Source: JARRNE01 sp963824085 | Lineage (GTDB): Bacteria; Pseudomonadota; Gammaproteobacteria; Chromatiales; Chromatiaceae | Direction of reading: 5' to 3' | DNA: 35,732 bases | NCBI GenBank assembly: GCA_963824085.1 | Contig: CAWGNT010000016.1 | Coordinates: 1 to 35,732, forward strand | Part shown: positions 1 to 9,266 of the stretch, one piece after another | Layout: the number at the start of each line of letters is the position of its first letter | Numbering within the stretch: the stretch's first letter is position 1 | Program-made: the position numbers and the translations under genes | Notes under the pieces: generated by a model | Told to the model about the DNA's origin: nothing | What the model saw: only the letters and a program-made list of their open reading frames with translations | Databases searched by the model: none

Positions 1-1355
1 GCATCGTCGTCCTCGCCGACGACATGGGTCTTGGCAAGACGGTGCAGGCCCTCGCCCACTTGCTGCTGGAAAAGGAGAGCGGGCGCGCCGACCGGCCGAG
101 TCTCGTGGTCGCGCCGACCAGCCTGATGTTCAACTGGCGGCGCGAGGCGGAGCGTTTCGCCCCTGCGCTCCGGGTGCTCGTGCTGCACGGCCCGGATCGT
201 CGCCGGCACTTCGACGCCATCGCCCGCCATGACCTGGTCTTGACCACCTACCCCTTGCTGCCGCGCGACCTAGAGGCGCTGTCTGCCGTCGACCTCCATG
301 TGCTCATCCTGGACGAGGCGCAGGCAGTGAAGAATCCCCGCAGCAAGGCCGCGGAAGCCGTGCGCGCACTGAGCGCCCGCCATCGTCTGTGTCTCACCGG
401 CACGCCGCTGGAAAACCACCTCGGGGAGCTCTGGTCGCTCCTCGATTTCCTCATGCCCGGAATGCTGGGAGACGAGCGCCGCTTCAGGCGGCTGTTCCGA
501 ACCCCCATCGAGCGCAACGGTGACGACGCGCGCCAGGAGCAGCTGCGCCGACGGGTGGCCCCCTTCCTGCTGCGCCGCACGAAGGAGGAGGTCGCAGCGG
601 AGCTTCCGCCCAAGACGGAGATCCTGCGGCAGGTCCCGCTGGAGGGAGATCAAAGGGACCTGTACGAGACCCTGCGCCTCGCACTTCACGAGCGGGTGCG
701 TGCGGAGGTGGAGAGCAAGGGTCTGGCGCGCAGCGGCATCATCATTCTGGACGCCCTTCTGAAGCTCCGTCAGGTCTGCTGCGACCCTCGGCTGGTCAGC
801 CTGGAGAGCGCCCGCAAGGTCAAGCGCTCGGCCAAGCTGGATCTCCTCATGACCCTGCTGCCCGAGCTGCTGGAGGAGGGGAGGCGTATCCTGCTGTTCT
901 CCCAATTCACAAGCATGCTCGAGCTCATCGAGGCGGAGCTGAAGCGCCTGGGTCTGCATGAGGACGAAGGCTTCGTCAAGCTCACGGGCCGCACCCGCAA
1001 CCGTTCAATGCCGGTGGACCTCTTTCAGACCGGGGAGGTGCCCCTGTTCCTGATCAGTCTCAAGGCGGGTGGCAGCGGACTCAACCTGACGGCTGCAGAT
1101 ACGGTGATTCACTACGACCCCTGGTGGAATCCGGCGGCGGAGCGTCAGGCCACGGACCGCGCACACCGCATCGGCCAGGACAAGCCCGTGTTCGTCTACA
1201 AGCTCCTTACCGAGGGGACGGTGGAGCAGAAGGTGGCCGAGCTGCAGGCGCGCAAGCAGGCCCTTGCGGACGCCATGCTCGCGGGCGGCGGGGCGGCCGC
1301 CGGGTCCTTGAGTGCCGAGGATTTGGAGCTGCTGTTCGCGCCCGTGACCGACTGA
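1..1355 (+). CDS. SNF2-family helicase, C-terminal part (5' truncated by window)
   Basis: The frame is already open at base 3, so the real start lies left of the window. Visible SNF2/Swi2 ATPase motifs in order: motif I DDMGLGKT, motif II LILDEAQ, motif III LTGTPLENHLGELWSL, then the second RecA lobe with LLFSQFTSMLELIEAELK, motif V LKAGGSGLNLTAADTVIHYD and motif VI RATDRAHRIGQ-like (QATDRAHRIGQ). This is the DNA-stimulated ATPase core of bacterial SNF2 proteins (HepA/RapA-like superfamily 2), which translocate on duplex DNA and remodel protein-DNA complexes. The amino-terminal region, often a SWIM zinc finger in bacterial members, is not in view. The gene ends in TGA with about 700 gene-poor bases after it, so it is not co-transcribed with anything visible. 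The family call is very safe; the specific role is unknown. Confidence 0.93.
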   Translation, partial: IVVLADDMGLGKTVQALAHLLLEKESGRADRPSLVVAPTSLMFNWRREAERFAPALRVLVLHGPDRRRHFDAIARHDLVLTTYPLLPRDLEALSAVDLHVLILDEAQAVKNPRSKAAEAVRALSARHRLCLTGTPLENHLGELWSLLDFLMPGMLGDERRFRRLFRTPIERNGDDARQEQLRRRVAPFLLRRTKEEVAAELPPKTEILRQVPLEGDQRDLYETLRLALHERVRAEVESKGLARSGIIILDALLKLRQVCCDPRLVSLESARKVKRSAKLDLLMTLLPELLEEGRRILLFSQFTSMLELIEAELKRLGLHEDEGFVKLTGRTRNRSMPVDLFQTGEVPLFLISLKAGGSGLNLTAADTVIHYDPWWNPAAERQATDRAHRIGQDKPVFVYKLLTEGTVEQKVAELQARKQALADAMLAGGGAAAGSLSAEDLELLFAPVTD

Positions 1356-2004
1356 GCGGTTGTCGTCACGCAATAGGTATACCGGTCGCATTTGCTGTTT
1401 CGGCTTTCCAAAGGCGGGGGCGCGGGCGCCAGCCGTCGCCGGGCATACGTCCCTGCAGTCGTGACGGCGGCCCCCATGCTGCCGGCACCCCTGTCGCCCG
1501 CAGCCGAGCCCCTCAGACCGCAGAGGGAAAGAGCCATGCACGTTGGGTATACGTGTCACCACGACATGAACGAATCGTCTTTATAACTCGCTAACGAGCT
1601 GATTGGATGGGCTTATTGCTCCTGCCAATCCGGCCGTTGTTGGCGTGCTTGTCGATTCCGTTTCCCCGTCACAAACAAGACTCCCGGCAGGGAGGCAGGG
1701 GTATCGAGAAAGGTCGGGCGGTTGTCGCGTCACTCCGATGCGCGAGAAGTCGAGAGGTGTCCTGAGCTGTCCACGCAAGCACAAGCTTTCCAGCACCTTG
1801 GAACATACCGCCGGACTGCGACTCCCAGAGCTCCAAACAGGCGCCAGGGATGACGCCGCCTCGAAAGATCGCCGTCTCGCACCCTTCCTACCCAAGGGGC
1901 ACGTCTACAGTACCACGCCATTTGTGCCGCAAGAATTCCCGACGCTCAAGCCCGATCTAGGCAGCTGGCAACGTCTGGACACGACGCAAAGCGGACATCG
2001 CGAT
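1356..2004. other. Gene-poor intergenic stretch
   Basis: I see no convincing gene here. An open frame at 1603-2010 (+) encodes a 135-residue product with no recognisable domain. It includes the string LPAGRQG, which I recognise as the translation of a common GC-rich intergenic repeat rather than as a protein motif. No tRNA, clear terminator or promoter stands out. Confidence 0.5.
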
Positions 2005-2063
2005 CCGTAGATAACGATTCGGCTTACGGGCCGTAGGACCCGTGCGGCCGTTTGTTAGACGGT
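2005..2063 (-). repeat. Integron attC-like site downstream of the CDGSH gene
   Basis: Read on the minus strand just after the CDGSH stop, the sequence has GTCTAACAAACGGC, which fits the attC outer core RYYYAAC. It then folds as nested pairs: CGGC with GCCG, ACGGG with CCCGT, and AAC with GTT near GTTATC. Total length is about 55 bases, within the range of short attC sites. The distal core is GTTATC rather than the consensus GTTRRRY, so it is degenerate. The matching box TTGTTAGACGG occurs upstream of the same gene at 2766-2776. This could be an old gene cassette or chance; the fold and the paired boxes favour the cassette. Confidence 0.4.
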
Positions 2064-2087
2064 AATTACCGACATTGATATTCGCCG

Positions 2088-2741
2088 TCAATTCTTTTCA
2101 TCCTTGAATCCTATGTGCCAATGAGTTCCATCGCAGAATGGCTTATTTTTCGAGCCTCCGCAGCGGCAAAGCGTATAGTGTTCCGTTGAAGCCCCTTCAC
2201 CTAGCGGTTGATCAACAAGCTCGATGCCACCGGTAACCGCATACGGGCCATCCTTTGTGATTGTAACCATCGGCACTCGAACTTGATCTCGATGTTCAAC
2301 ATTATCGATACTGTAGCTAAGCGCTCCCGATGGGCATTTTTTGATTGTGTTGACAATATCCTTGGCTGTTGCGCCGTCAGGATCAATCCAAGGCTCTTCA
2401 TTTAATTTAAATACTGAGCTGAGATTGCCCGTGCAGTAGCCGGCATGGGCACAAATCCCACGGTTGTCGTGGATCGTAATCTGTTTTCCAACGTAATTAT
2501 CACGTTTGTTTAGTGACCCGTCCGTTATTTTCTTATCAGTAAAGCCGTTTCTTCCATGAGTACCATCACAGAAAGGTTTGTTATTTGAACCGCCACAGCG
2601 GCATAATGCTACACCGGTGATCGTAGCACAGGGGTTGCCTTTAGATGTTTGAATATTTGGGATTACTCGTGGTGTGAGATCGTTAAGCAAATAATACGGC
2701 CCGTTCGGAAGACCGGCGATTTTTGGTTTGTCTGTGCTCAT
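2088..2741 (-). CDS. CDGSH iron-sulfur protein with central Fer4_19 domain
   Basis: 217 residues. Two CDGSH-type domains bracket a central ferredoxin-like domain. The first, near residues 47-68, has CRCGGSNNKPFCDGTHG; the second, near 192-213, has CRCGGSKNKPFCDGTHW. Both keep the three Cys and one His that hold a 2Fe-2S cluster. The middle (about 85-150) has GICAHAGYC and later KKCPSGAL, the pattern of the divergent Fer4_19 domain. No signal peptide is seen, so it should be a cytosolic iron-sulfur protein, perhaps an electron carrier or sensor; the substrate is unknown. The start ATG at 2741 follows a GGAGGTG-like ribosome site (AATGGAGGTGTCGGAATG). The gene is visibly less GC-rich than the cas genes and is flanked by integron-like boxes, which suggests horizontal arrival as a cassette. 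Confidence 0.92.
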   Translation of the reverse strand: MSTDKPKIAGLPNGPYYLLNDLTPRVIPNIQTSKGNPCATITGVALCRCGGSNNKPFCDGTHGRNGFTDKKITDGSLNKRDNYVGKQITIHDNRGICAHAGYCTGNLSSVFKLNEEPWIDPDGATAKDIVNTIKKCPSGALSYSIDNVEHRDQVRVPMVTITKDGPYAVTGGIELVDQPLGEGASTEHYTLCRCGGSKNKPFCDGTHWHIGFKDEKN

Positions 2742-2765
2742 TCCGACACCTCCATTCTGTTACTT

Positions 2766-2776
2766 GCCGTCTAACA
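2766..2776 (-). repeat. Integron core-like box upstream of the CDGSH gene
   Basis: On the minus strand the sequence TTGTTAGACGG lies 25 bases before the CDGSH start codon. The same 11 bases occur in inverted orientation at 2053-2063, just past the stop. GTTAGAC fits the 3' attC core GTTRRRY, and this placement, close before the start codon, is typical of an integron cassette boundary. The rest of an upstream attC is not convincing. The 341 bases from 2777 to 3117 hold no gene I can support. Confidence 0.4.
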
Positions 2777-3117
2777 AGTGATTCTCTGGTTTCTGGATAT
2801 CATCCCGCAAAGGGGTGTTATCCGGAAGGAAGCAGCGAGCACCGGTTACATAGAATCGCGACCCTGCACCGCCAGTGCCTTTGGTGCTTGGAAGCGTAGC
2901 ACAGATATCTCGGAGGTCGGCTTCTGGCCGGTTGCTGCCGGTCGGGTTGACCGCGACGGCCTGCGTGGGCCGAAGGTCCGCAGACGACCCAGACCGGACG
3001 CCCGGAAAAACCCTACGGCCCACAGCCGGAAGCCACCAACCGCTAAAAGCCGTATCCATTTCGACGTGAAAAAGAAAGACAATAGCCTGCAGCTAGCTCG
3101 CAGCCTCGCGGAGCGTC

Positions 3118-4155
3118 TCACTCCGATTCTAGCTTCTTCCACAATTCCTTTAGAACAATTGCCTCTAACAATGACCACGCCACAGTGCGATGATCGTATG
3201 GCAAATCCCAGAGACCTCTTTCCTCCATGGCGGTAACGACACCCTTGTACCCTGGATACATCGCAGATCCTTTAAGGCCGAAGCTGGAGAGGCGTCGAAG
3301 CAGCGTTCCGCCTCCAGTAGCAGGCGCCGTAAATTTTATCAGTATTGGATCGTCACCGATGTACGTGTCCGCGAAGGACGCCAGCACGCCCCCTTGATTC
3401 GCTTTGGCGCTCTGGTCCGCCAACGATTCAATCAAGCATTCTGTCTGACTTTTTATTGTGTCATCAACATCCTCGATAGTCACCGCTTCGTTGGGGTCGA
3501 CATCTGACTCAATAAGACACGTAAATACTCCTTTCTGTGCGGCAATGTTGGGGTTGCCTGCGTAAGGCACGTCAACCGTTACTAGCGCCCGCCGTTGCGA
3601 AGCAAGAAATCCGAAGGCTCGCAGTGCACCAGTATTTAGCGCCCAAAGCGCCATTTCTTGGTCTGTTTCGTGGTGCGCGGCAGCGCTGCTCGCCGCAAAA
3701 TAGAGTCCAATTAACGGCACACGAGTCCAGTCCAAAATTCGTGTCGGGACGCCGTTGTGCTGCGCCAGAGCAGCAAGCTCGTGTATCCTGCTTGGTGGCC
3801 ATTGTGCGTTACTGAAGATGGCTTTGGCGATCAGCTCTGAGAACTTCACTCCTTCCGAGAACCTATGTGCTAGGCCTGGTATGGTCAAGCCCTGCTGATC
3901 AGCTATTGATGTGAAGAGCTCCAATGCGCCCCATTCGAGTAGACGTTGTTCTTGGTTCGACTTAGCAATGCCCTTGCCCTGCGGGAAAGGAGCGTCTTTA
4001 CGGAGTGCCGCAGGTATCAGCGGCTTGCAAGCGTTGCCCTGACCACGGAAAATCCAGGGACGACGCTCCCAATGGGATTGCGACATACGCAAAACTCCTT
4101 CTAACATGTCGTCGCTGGTCGTAAACTGAACCTGTTTTACGTCTTGGATCGTCAT
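3118..4155 (-). CDS. FRG domain-containing protein
   Basis: 345 residues from the ATG at 4155 (MTIQDVKQVQF). This start is preferred over upstream starts because GAGGG sits seven bases before it. The FRG domain is clear: RPWIFRGQGNACKPLIPAALR near residue 30, a conserved core LAALAQHNGVPTRILDWTRVPLIGLYFA near residue 140, and downstream charged and hydrophobic helices. The domain is named for its Phe-Arg-Gly motif. Its biochemical activity is poorly defined, but FRG proteins recur in phage-defence islands and near toxin-like genes. The gene stands alone, on the minus strand, between the CDGSH and VCBS genes. No signal peptide or membrane segment is seen. The domain call is strong; a defensive role is inference from family context only. 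Confidence 0.9.
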   Translation of the reverse strand: MTIQDVKQVQFTTSDDMLEGVLRMSQSHWERRPWIFRGQGNACKPLIPAALRKDAPFPQGKGIAKSNQEQRLLEWGALELFTSIADQQGLTIPGLAHRFSEGVKFSELIAKAIFSNAQWPPSRIHELAALAQHNGVPTRILDWTRVPLIGLYFAASSAAAHHETDQEMALWALNTGALRAFGFLASQRRALVTVDVPYAGNPNIAAQKGVFTCLIESDVDPNEAVTIEDVDDTIKSQTECLIESLADQSAKANQGGVLASFADTYIGDDPILIKFTAPATGGGTLLRRLSSFGLKGSAMYPGYKGVVTAMEERGLWDLPYDHRTVAWSLLEAIVLKELWKKLESE

Positions 4156-4647
4156 TTCGTGCCCTCGGCAAAAGCTTTGACAGTACGCGTGTTGTGCGTG
4201 CCAAATCACATCGCAACACTGCCTTGGCGGGATTTGGTGTTCAATTACTTGGGAAGCGCGACGCAGCGCATTGGGTCCACAGGACCCACGGACCATCGCG
4301 CATATCTTGTCGGAGGTTAACACGTGCTCTTCGCCCAGATCGCGTGAAAATGTCGGAGATTGTTTTTTGTGCAGGGAGAGCATACCCATTAAGAATGGGA
4401 CGAGGAATTTGCGTGACTAGCTTTTCGATTCCACTGCGTACAACCCCTCTTAAATGTCCTCCAGCCGCCAGCTCTTGTTGAACCATGATTCCAATAGGAC
4501 GGGGCCGATAGCTGTCCCCCCCGACGTTGGCGAGCGTCCGCTCTTGGCCGAAACCGGAGCCACCAACGACTCTCTGCTCAGGCGCGACGCGGCGACTTAG
4601 GGATGGCTCTGAGTGGCGCGGAGCAGTTGAGCCACTCGACGGCGGGA

Positions 4648-4881
4648 TTATCCACTCGACGTGACCCGCTGGAACCGATCCCTGAATACAACATGACACT
4701 GACGTGCGAGCCTGCGTTCGGGCCCCACCAGTACGTCGGTCACTATGACCCAATCGGGCCAAAAGGCGCCGATGCTGAGCTGTCCCCGCGAGCCGCCAAA
4801 CTCTCCAGATACCTCTGTCGCGAAGGTCAGATAGTGCCCGCTCGAAACGGCTGTGGGAAACCGGTACTTTGTTGCCACCAC
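4648..4881 (-). CDS. Possible 77-residue hypothetical protein
   Basis: A GTG-initiated frame with plausible protein composition (VSGEFGGSRGQLSIGAFWPDWVI in two blocks around residues 24-46). I do not recognise it. It lacks a good ribosome site and overlaps another open frame of similar quality, so it may be spurious or a fragment. The surrounding interval 4156-4976 contains no other gene I can support. Confidence 0.22.
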   Translation of the reverse strand: MVATKYRFPTAVSSGHYLTFATEVSGEFGGSRGQLSIGAFWPDWVIVTDVLVGPERRLARQCHVVFRDRFQRVTSSG

Positions 4882-4894
4882 GCTCAGGTTTTGA

Positions 4895-4922
4895 CGTGCG
4901 CTGCGGTGGGCCGCAGCGCACG
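4895..4922. terminator. Perfect 12-bp hairpin downstream of the VCBS gene
   Basis: CGTGCGCTGCGG is followed by the loop TGGG and its exact complement. It lies about 55 bases after the stop of the minus-strand VCBS gene, where a terminator would be expected. No run of T follows on either strand, so it could equally be a REP-like palindrome or an mRNA-stabilising 3' stem. Confidence 0.4.
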
Positions 4923-4976
4923 CCGAAACGTTCTCTCTGGTTCTAGCCGCGCGTCTGAAGCGGGATACGTCAGCCT

Positions 4977-6689
4977 TTACGGGGTTACATTCCTCGACTC
5001 AGAGCAGGCGCTGTTGCCCGCCGCATCGGAAGCACACACCTGGTAGCTCACGCGTGAAGCAGGCATCGGGAACCCAGCACGCCACAGATACTCGCCGTAC
5101 CATTGCATCGGCACCTGGTGAAGCTGTCCTCCTTCGGCTTGCCAATTCAAAGTCACCTGTGTCCAGTCGTGCGTCATCGTGGGACTCTTGTTATCGTGGA
5201 CGCGAGCGCGGACCCACACCGGATTGCCCGTCTTCGCTTCAGAAATCTCTTCAACTGGCCCGATGATTGGCGGAGCCCTGTCCACAGGAATGTTTTTGCC
5301 GAAGTAAACGCGTTCATCGAAGTAGTATTCGACCTCTCCTTGCCCTTCCACCACGTCAAGCTTGCGGTCGCCGTCCAAGTCGGCCACTGCCATGCCCAAG
5401 GTGCCATGGCTCGGCGTCTTGGGTGGTAAGGGCGGTGGAGGTGAGTAGGTGAATGTGTTCAAATAATCATCGTCAAGGTGCAGGTTCCCCTTGCCGTCGT
5501 TGAGCAACACACGATCGTTGCCACTGAGAGACCCAATCAGCACATCCGCGTCGCCGTCAGAGTCGACATCCAGAAATATCGACAGGTTGTCGTCGACGCC
5601 GGGATTGTCGCGCAAGCTCACCACATCAGCGGTGACATCGACGAATCCGCCGTACGTATCGTTGAAGAAGACACTATTGCGACGCGCATAGGGGTCGTCG
5701 GTCGCAGGATCACCGGTATTGACCCACTCCCCATCGTTTATCGTAACGACGTCGAGAAAGCCGTCGCCGTTCAGATCCATGGCCTCGAAGTCGTAGTTGT
5801 TCGTCTTCTGAGGCAGCCGACCGGAGGTGACGTCCGTGAAATAGCCATGACCGTCGTTTTCGAGCAGAACGCCACCCTCACTCTTCTTCGAGGAAACCAT
5901 CAAGTCGAGATCATAGTCGTTATCGACGTCGACAAAATCCAGATCCCAGGAGAACTTGACGTATGTCGACTGCGGCATGCGGCAGGCTCCACTCGGACCG
6001 TCGCAGAGATTGGTTACGTCCGTGAAATGCCCTTGGCCGTCGTTTAACCAGAGCCGCGTCAAACCTCCATCACTGGTCATGGGATTGCCCGGGCCCCAGT
6101 CGGCCAAGGCCAGGTCCAGATCACCGTCGCCGTCCACATCCCCGACGGTCGCATCGCCGAAGCTATTTAGACTCACCGGCAGGTGGCTTCCTGTTACATT
6201 CCGGAAGCGACCGTCTCCCAGCCCGAGGTACAGCTGGCTCTGCGTCTGGTAGGAGGTAGCTAAGAACAGATCGACGATTCCATCGTCATTGAAGTCGGCA
6301 ACACGGATGGCGCGTGTTAGAAAGGCGTCTTTGCAGGGTGGGTGCGCCTTTCCGCGGTTGCCAAAAATCTTTGCCGTAATCTCCCGAAACTTCCGAGTTC
6401 CCTCCGGCCCCAAGTATCCTTGGTTTTCGAAGATGCGACTGCACTCGGGTTTTCCGGGGCTATCGTAATTACCCCCGTTTGCGAAAAGGAGATCGACAAA
6501 GCCGTCGCCGTTGATATCGGCCAGTTCGACTTTATTCGTATATTCGGCGGTGATACCTATCGCGTCTTCAGTGCCGTCCTGCCAGACACCGACTGCGGCC
6601 TGCGAACCGAATACACAACTCGGCGTTATGCCGCCACAAGCGAACGTTAGAAGGCCAAAAGCGAGCGGAACTTGTATATGCCTCTGCAT
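4977..6689 (-). CDS. Exported FG-GAP/VCBS repeat protein
   Basis: 570 residues from ATG at 6689 (MQRHIQVPLAFGLL), chosen because GAGGG lies seven bases upstream and it yields a clean signal peptide; the frame is open another 47 codons upstream. After the signal (about residues 1-30) come at least seven Ca-binding loops of the type DxNxDGxxDL: DINGDGFVDLL, DFNDDGIVDLF, DVDGDGDLDLA, DVDNDYDLDLM, DLNGDGFLDVV, DVDSDGDADVL and DLDGDRKLDVV. These are blades of an integrin-like beta-propeller. The last ~100 residues look like an Ig-like beta domain (YEYLWRAGF-type segment, SYQVCASDAAGN). The protein is most likely secreted or surface-bound and may bind ligands or carbohydrate. The Cys in LLTFACGG does not fit a standard lipobox. 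The gene stands alone. Confidence 0.9.
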   Translation of the reverse strand: MQRHIQVPLAFGLLTFACGGITPSCVFGSQAAVGVWQDGTEDAIGITAEYTNKVELADINGDGFVDLLFANGGNYDSPGKPECSRIFENQGYLGPEGTRKFREITAKIFGNRGKAHPPCKDAFLTRAIRVADFNDDGIVDLFLATSYQTQSQLYLGLGDGRFRNVTGSHLPVSLNSFGDATVGDVDGDGDLDLALADWGPGNPMTSDGGLTRLWLNDGQGHFTDVTNLCDGPSGACRMPQSTYVKFSWDLDFVDVDNDYDLDLMVSSKKSEGGVLLENDGHGYFTDVTSGRLPQKTNNYDFEAMDLNGDGFLDVVTINDGEWVNTGDPATDDPYARRNSVFFNDTYGGFVDVTADVVSLRDNPGVDDNLSIFLDVDSDGDADVLIGSLSGNDRVLLNDGKGNLHLDDDYLNTFTYSPPPPLPPKTPSHGTLGMAVADLDGDRKLDVVEGQGEVEYYFDERVYFGKNIPVDRAPPIIGPVEEISEAKTGNPVWVRARVHDNKSPTMTHDWTQVTLNWQAEGGQLHQVPMQWYGEYLWRAGFPMPASRVSYQVCASDAAGNSACSESRNVTP

Positions 6690-8279
6690 TGCTAGACCCT
6701 CGTTCAGAGTGAAAAAGAGACACAGGCGCGATTGTTCCGTTTTGGTATGTGAACAGGAAAGACTTCTTTCAACCTCCTTCCATGTCTTCCGCGTCGGCGA
6801 TGGCACCCATCGATTTTCGCGTCGCGCCAATCACAGAGAAGGCTCTGGCCGGGGCATCACTTTCGAGGTCACACTGCGCGGACCAGCTCTCCTTAGCTCA
6901 AAGGCCGGCCCTTCTCCGCCTCCGCCTCCGCCTCACGTTTGCGTCAGGCTCAGATTGAGGTAAGCACATTCGAGGAGGAATATCTACTAAGCATTTTTGT
7001 CAAAAACCGTGCGATGAGAACAGGAGGTTTGCTCAGGCGGGAGGCCGGCGGTTCTGTGGGCCCAGTGCGCGGATTTCGGAGATGAGAACGGTGGCGATTG
7101 TCGAGAGATTGTCGCACATCACATGGGGTGAAGTTCTTGCGGGCGGACTAAGACAATTTTCACGGTGCCTTTTTGCCATTCTCACACAACGATGACACGC
7201 GATCCGCGTACACCTAATGGTCGTTTGCGTGATTGCCAATTCGAAGCGATACGGTTTTATTGAAACCTTCACTATCGCAATGGTGGTTCTGTGAGTCTCG
7301 TGTATGCCGATTGGCGCTGCACGGCCCTCATCCAAGACTACCGTCCGCGTTGCTAACGCGGCGGTATGCATCCGGATCCGGGCGAACAAGGTCCCGGAAT
7401 ACTCGGGAGACTGTGGTTTCGAAGATGCGCTTGGCGCGCCCAGCGGACATCATGTTGGCCGCAGCATCGATTCAGGATTCCAAGGCGCGGGGTCAGGACG
7501 CGCCGACCGTGTCCGCTTCTGGCCGATTGCCGCCACCGCCAAGGTCCGTGATCGGCACCAGCGCTTTGCGACCACGTGTGGCTGGCATCTTTGAAAGCGA
7601 CCCCGGTGGACGAGGTCATCGACCGCCGCGCGAAGCTGCGGTTGTACCGCAACCCGCCCGGGACCGAGCGGGTGCGCAGCACAGCGCGCAGCGACCGAGG
7701 GCGGCGGCTGCGAGGGCTTGGGCCGAAGAAGGCCAAGCGCTTCGCTCGCCAGGTCGCCACCGCCTACGACCGCATCCTGATCGGCTCGCGGATCGAGACC
7801 CGGACGGAGACGGCGTAGGCGAGGGCAGGAGCGCGGGCTCGACACCCGCTCCGCCGCGGCCTCCCGTAGGCGACATACAGGGTCACCAGGACGCCGGTGT
7901 CGCCGAGGTTCGGCAACCTGAGCTCATCACTCGCAACCGCTGTGCGAGCTCGCTCGCGGAGCGCACGCATGCGCTTGGCGCTCATGCGCGCCGGAGGCTC
8001 GCGACGTGGTCGTCCGCGTCTCCCCCCCTGTGTCGCATTGCTCACGACGCTCCTCGGAGGCGATGTCGTACTGGATCGAAGACGAGCGTGGCTGGCGTCT
8101 ATGCGTTGCCTCCCGGTCGATAGGAAGCAAATCGCCCGTAGGCCGATCGACGATGGGATAAAGCTGGTGTGAACTGCGCGCCCGCAGCTAGGCTTGACCA
8201 ACAACCTTGCCGCCGTAGTCGCCGGCTCCGCCCTTCGTTAGAGTAGCGCCCCGAGCAGGGTCCGCGGCTGGAGGCGCGT
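6690..8279. other. Long stretch without a supportable gene
   Basis: Several overlapping open frames exist on both strands, all arginine- and proline-rich as expected from GC-rich noncoding DNA. Three tandem copies of CTCCGC-like units lie near 6913-6935. The only frame with mildly protein-like content is at 7576-7818. No tRNA or repeat array is seen. The last ~100 bases presumably hold the promoter of the cas6 operon, but I cannot point to a clear -35/-10 pair. Confidence 0.45.
7576..7818 (+). CDS. Possible 80-residue hypothetical protein
   Basis: The frame gives a basic protein whose middle (AKLRLYRNPPGTERV and GLGPKKAKRFARQV) looks more protein-like than its neighbours. I do not recognise a family and there is no good ribosome site. 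It could be a remnant of a longer gene such as a transposase, or noncoding. Confidence 0.18.
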   Translation: MWLASLKATPVDEVIDRRAKLRLYRNPPGTERVRSTARSDRGRRLRGLGPKKAKRFARQVATAYDRILIGSRIETRTETA

Positions 8280-9266
8280 GTGGAAGACAAGACGAGCAAC
8301 CACCCCGAGATGGCGCCGGCGTTGCCCATCGCCCGCTTTCGCTACCTTTTTGAGGCGCAAGAGTCCATCGCGATCCCAACTTACGCGGGCTCTGCCTGGC
8401 GCGGGCTCATGGGCCATGGGCTGCGCCGGCTGGTGTGCGTGACGCGCCAGCCGACCTGCGACGGCTGCATGCTGCGCTATACCTGCCTGTATTCCACCTT
8501 CTTCGAGACGCCCAGGCCCCCGAGCATTCCAGAGCAACGCTACAAAGCCCTGCCCCATCCCTTCATCCTCGAGCCCGAAGTTACCGCTGCGCGGGAGATT
8601 CCCGAGGGAGGGTCGTTGCGCCTTGGCATCACCCTCATCGGGCCTGCCATCGAGCAGGTGCCTTACCTCATCCACGCGTTGAATCTTGCCGGCCAGCGCG
8701 GGCTTGGGCGCGGGGGAGGTCGCTTTGCCGTGACGGCCGTGGAGCGCGAGGAGGTGCTCGGAAGCGAGCGCTGGGATCAGGTTTTCTCCGCCGCGCGCGG
8801 CGAATACGCGCGGCGGGAGACGCCTGCGCCCGCGATCCTCGCCTCGCCTGCGAGTGTGCGCGTCGAGTTACTGACCCCCCTGCGCATCAAGCGCCACGGC
8901 CGCTTCGTCGGCGCGCGTGAGTTCGCCGCCGGCGATCTCCTGCGCAACCTCTATGCGCGCCTCGCCGTCCTCACCGCGCTCTATGCCGGCGCGCCTGATC
9001 ATTTCCGTTGGCAGTCCGCGCGCGAGCAGGCTGAGGGCGTGCACCTTGCGGACCCCCAGCTCCGCTGGTACGAGTGGACCCGCTTCTCCTCACGCCAGAA
9101 CACCCTCATGCAGATGGGCGGCCTCCTCGGAGAGTTCAGTCTTGCGGGTCCAGCGCTCGGTACCTTCTGGCCTGCGCTCTGGCTTGGTCAGTGGGTCCAC
9201 GTCGGCAAGGGCACGAGCTTCGGCCTCGGCGGCTACGTGCTGGAGCCTGTCCCGGCCGGGCCCTGA
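8280..9266 (+). CDS. cas6: Cas6 pre-crRNA processing endoribonuclease
   Basis: 328 residues. Start GTG at 8280 has GGAGG five bases upstream; ATG at 8310 is the alternative. It matches the Cas6 RAMP family: an N-terminal RAMP fold with GSAWRGLMGHGLRR, a four-Cys cluster (C53, C60, C63, C69) seen in the branch with Cas6 C-terminal domain PF10040, and a C-terminal half with WYEWTRFSSRQNTLMQMGG, then FWPALWLGQWVHVGKGTSF and the Gly-rich loop GKGTSFGLGGY. Cas6 cuts array transcripts inside each repeat, leaving the 8-base 5' handle used by the Csm complex. It is the first gene of the plus-strand cas locus, 215 bases before the NE0113-family gene. The catalytic residues of Cas6 vary and I do not assign them. 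Confidence 0.9.
   Translation: MEDKTSNHPEMAPALPIARFRYLFEAQESIAIPTYAGSAWRGLMGHGLRRLVCVTRQPTCDGCMLRYTCLYSTFFETPRPPSIPEQRYKALPHPFILEPEVTAAREIPEGGSLRLGITLIGPAIEQVPYLIHALNLAGQRGLGRGGGRFAVTAVEREEVLGSERWDQVFSAARGEYARRETPAPAILASPASVRVELLTPLRIKRHGRFVGAREFAAGDLLRNLYARLAVLTALYAGAPDHFRWQSAREQAEGVHLADPQLRWYEWTRFSSRQNTLMQMGGLLGEFSLAGPALGTFWPALWLGQWVHVGKGTSFGLGGYVLEPVPAGP

Noticed and set aside
1603..2010. Possible 135-residue protein
   Set aside because: No domain, no ribosome site, and the LPAGRQG string is typical of translated intergenic repeat DNA.
4241..4921. Minus-strand frame of 226 codons between the FRG and VCBS genes
   Set aside because: Overlaps the FRG upstream region and another frame, basic low-complexity composition, no known motif.
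5478..6047. Plus-strand frame opposite the VCBS gene
   Set aside because: Its regular Val/Ile-rich pattern is the reverse complement of the repeated Asp-rich calcium loops.
6913..6935. CTCCGC triplicate as a possible regulatory repeat
   Set aside because: Short, GC-rich, no nearby gene start it could serve.
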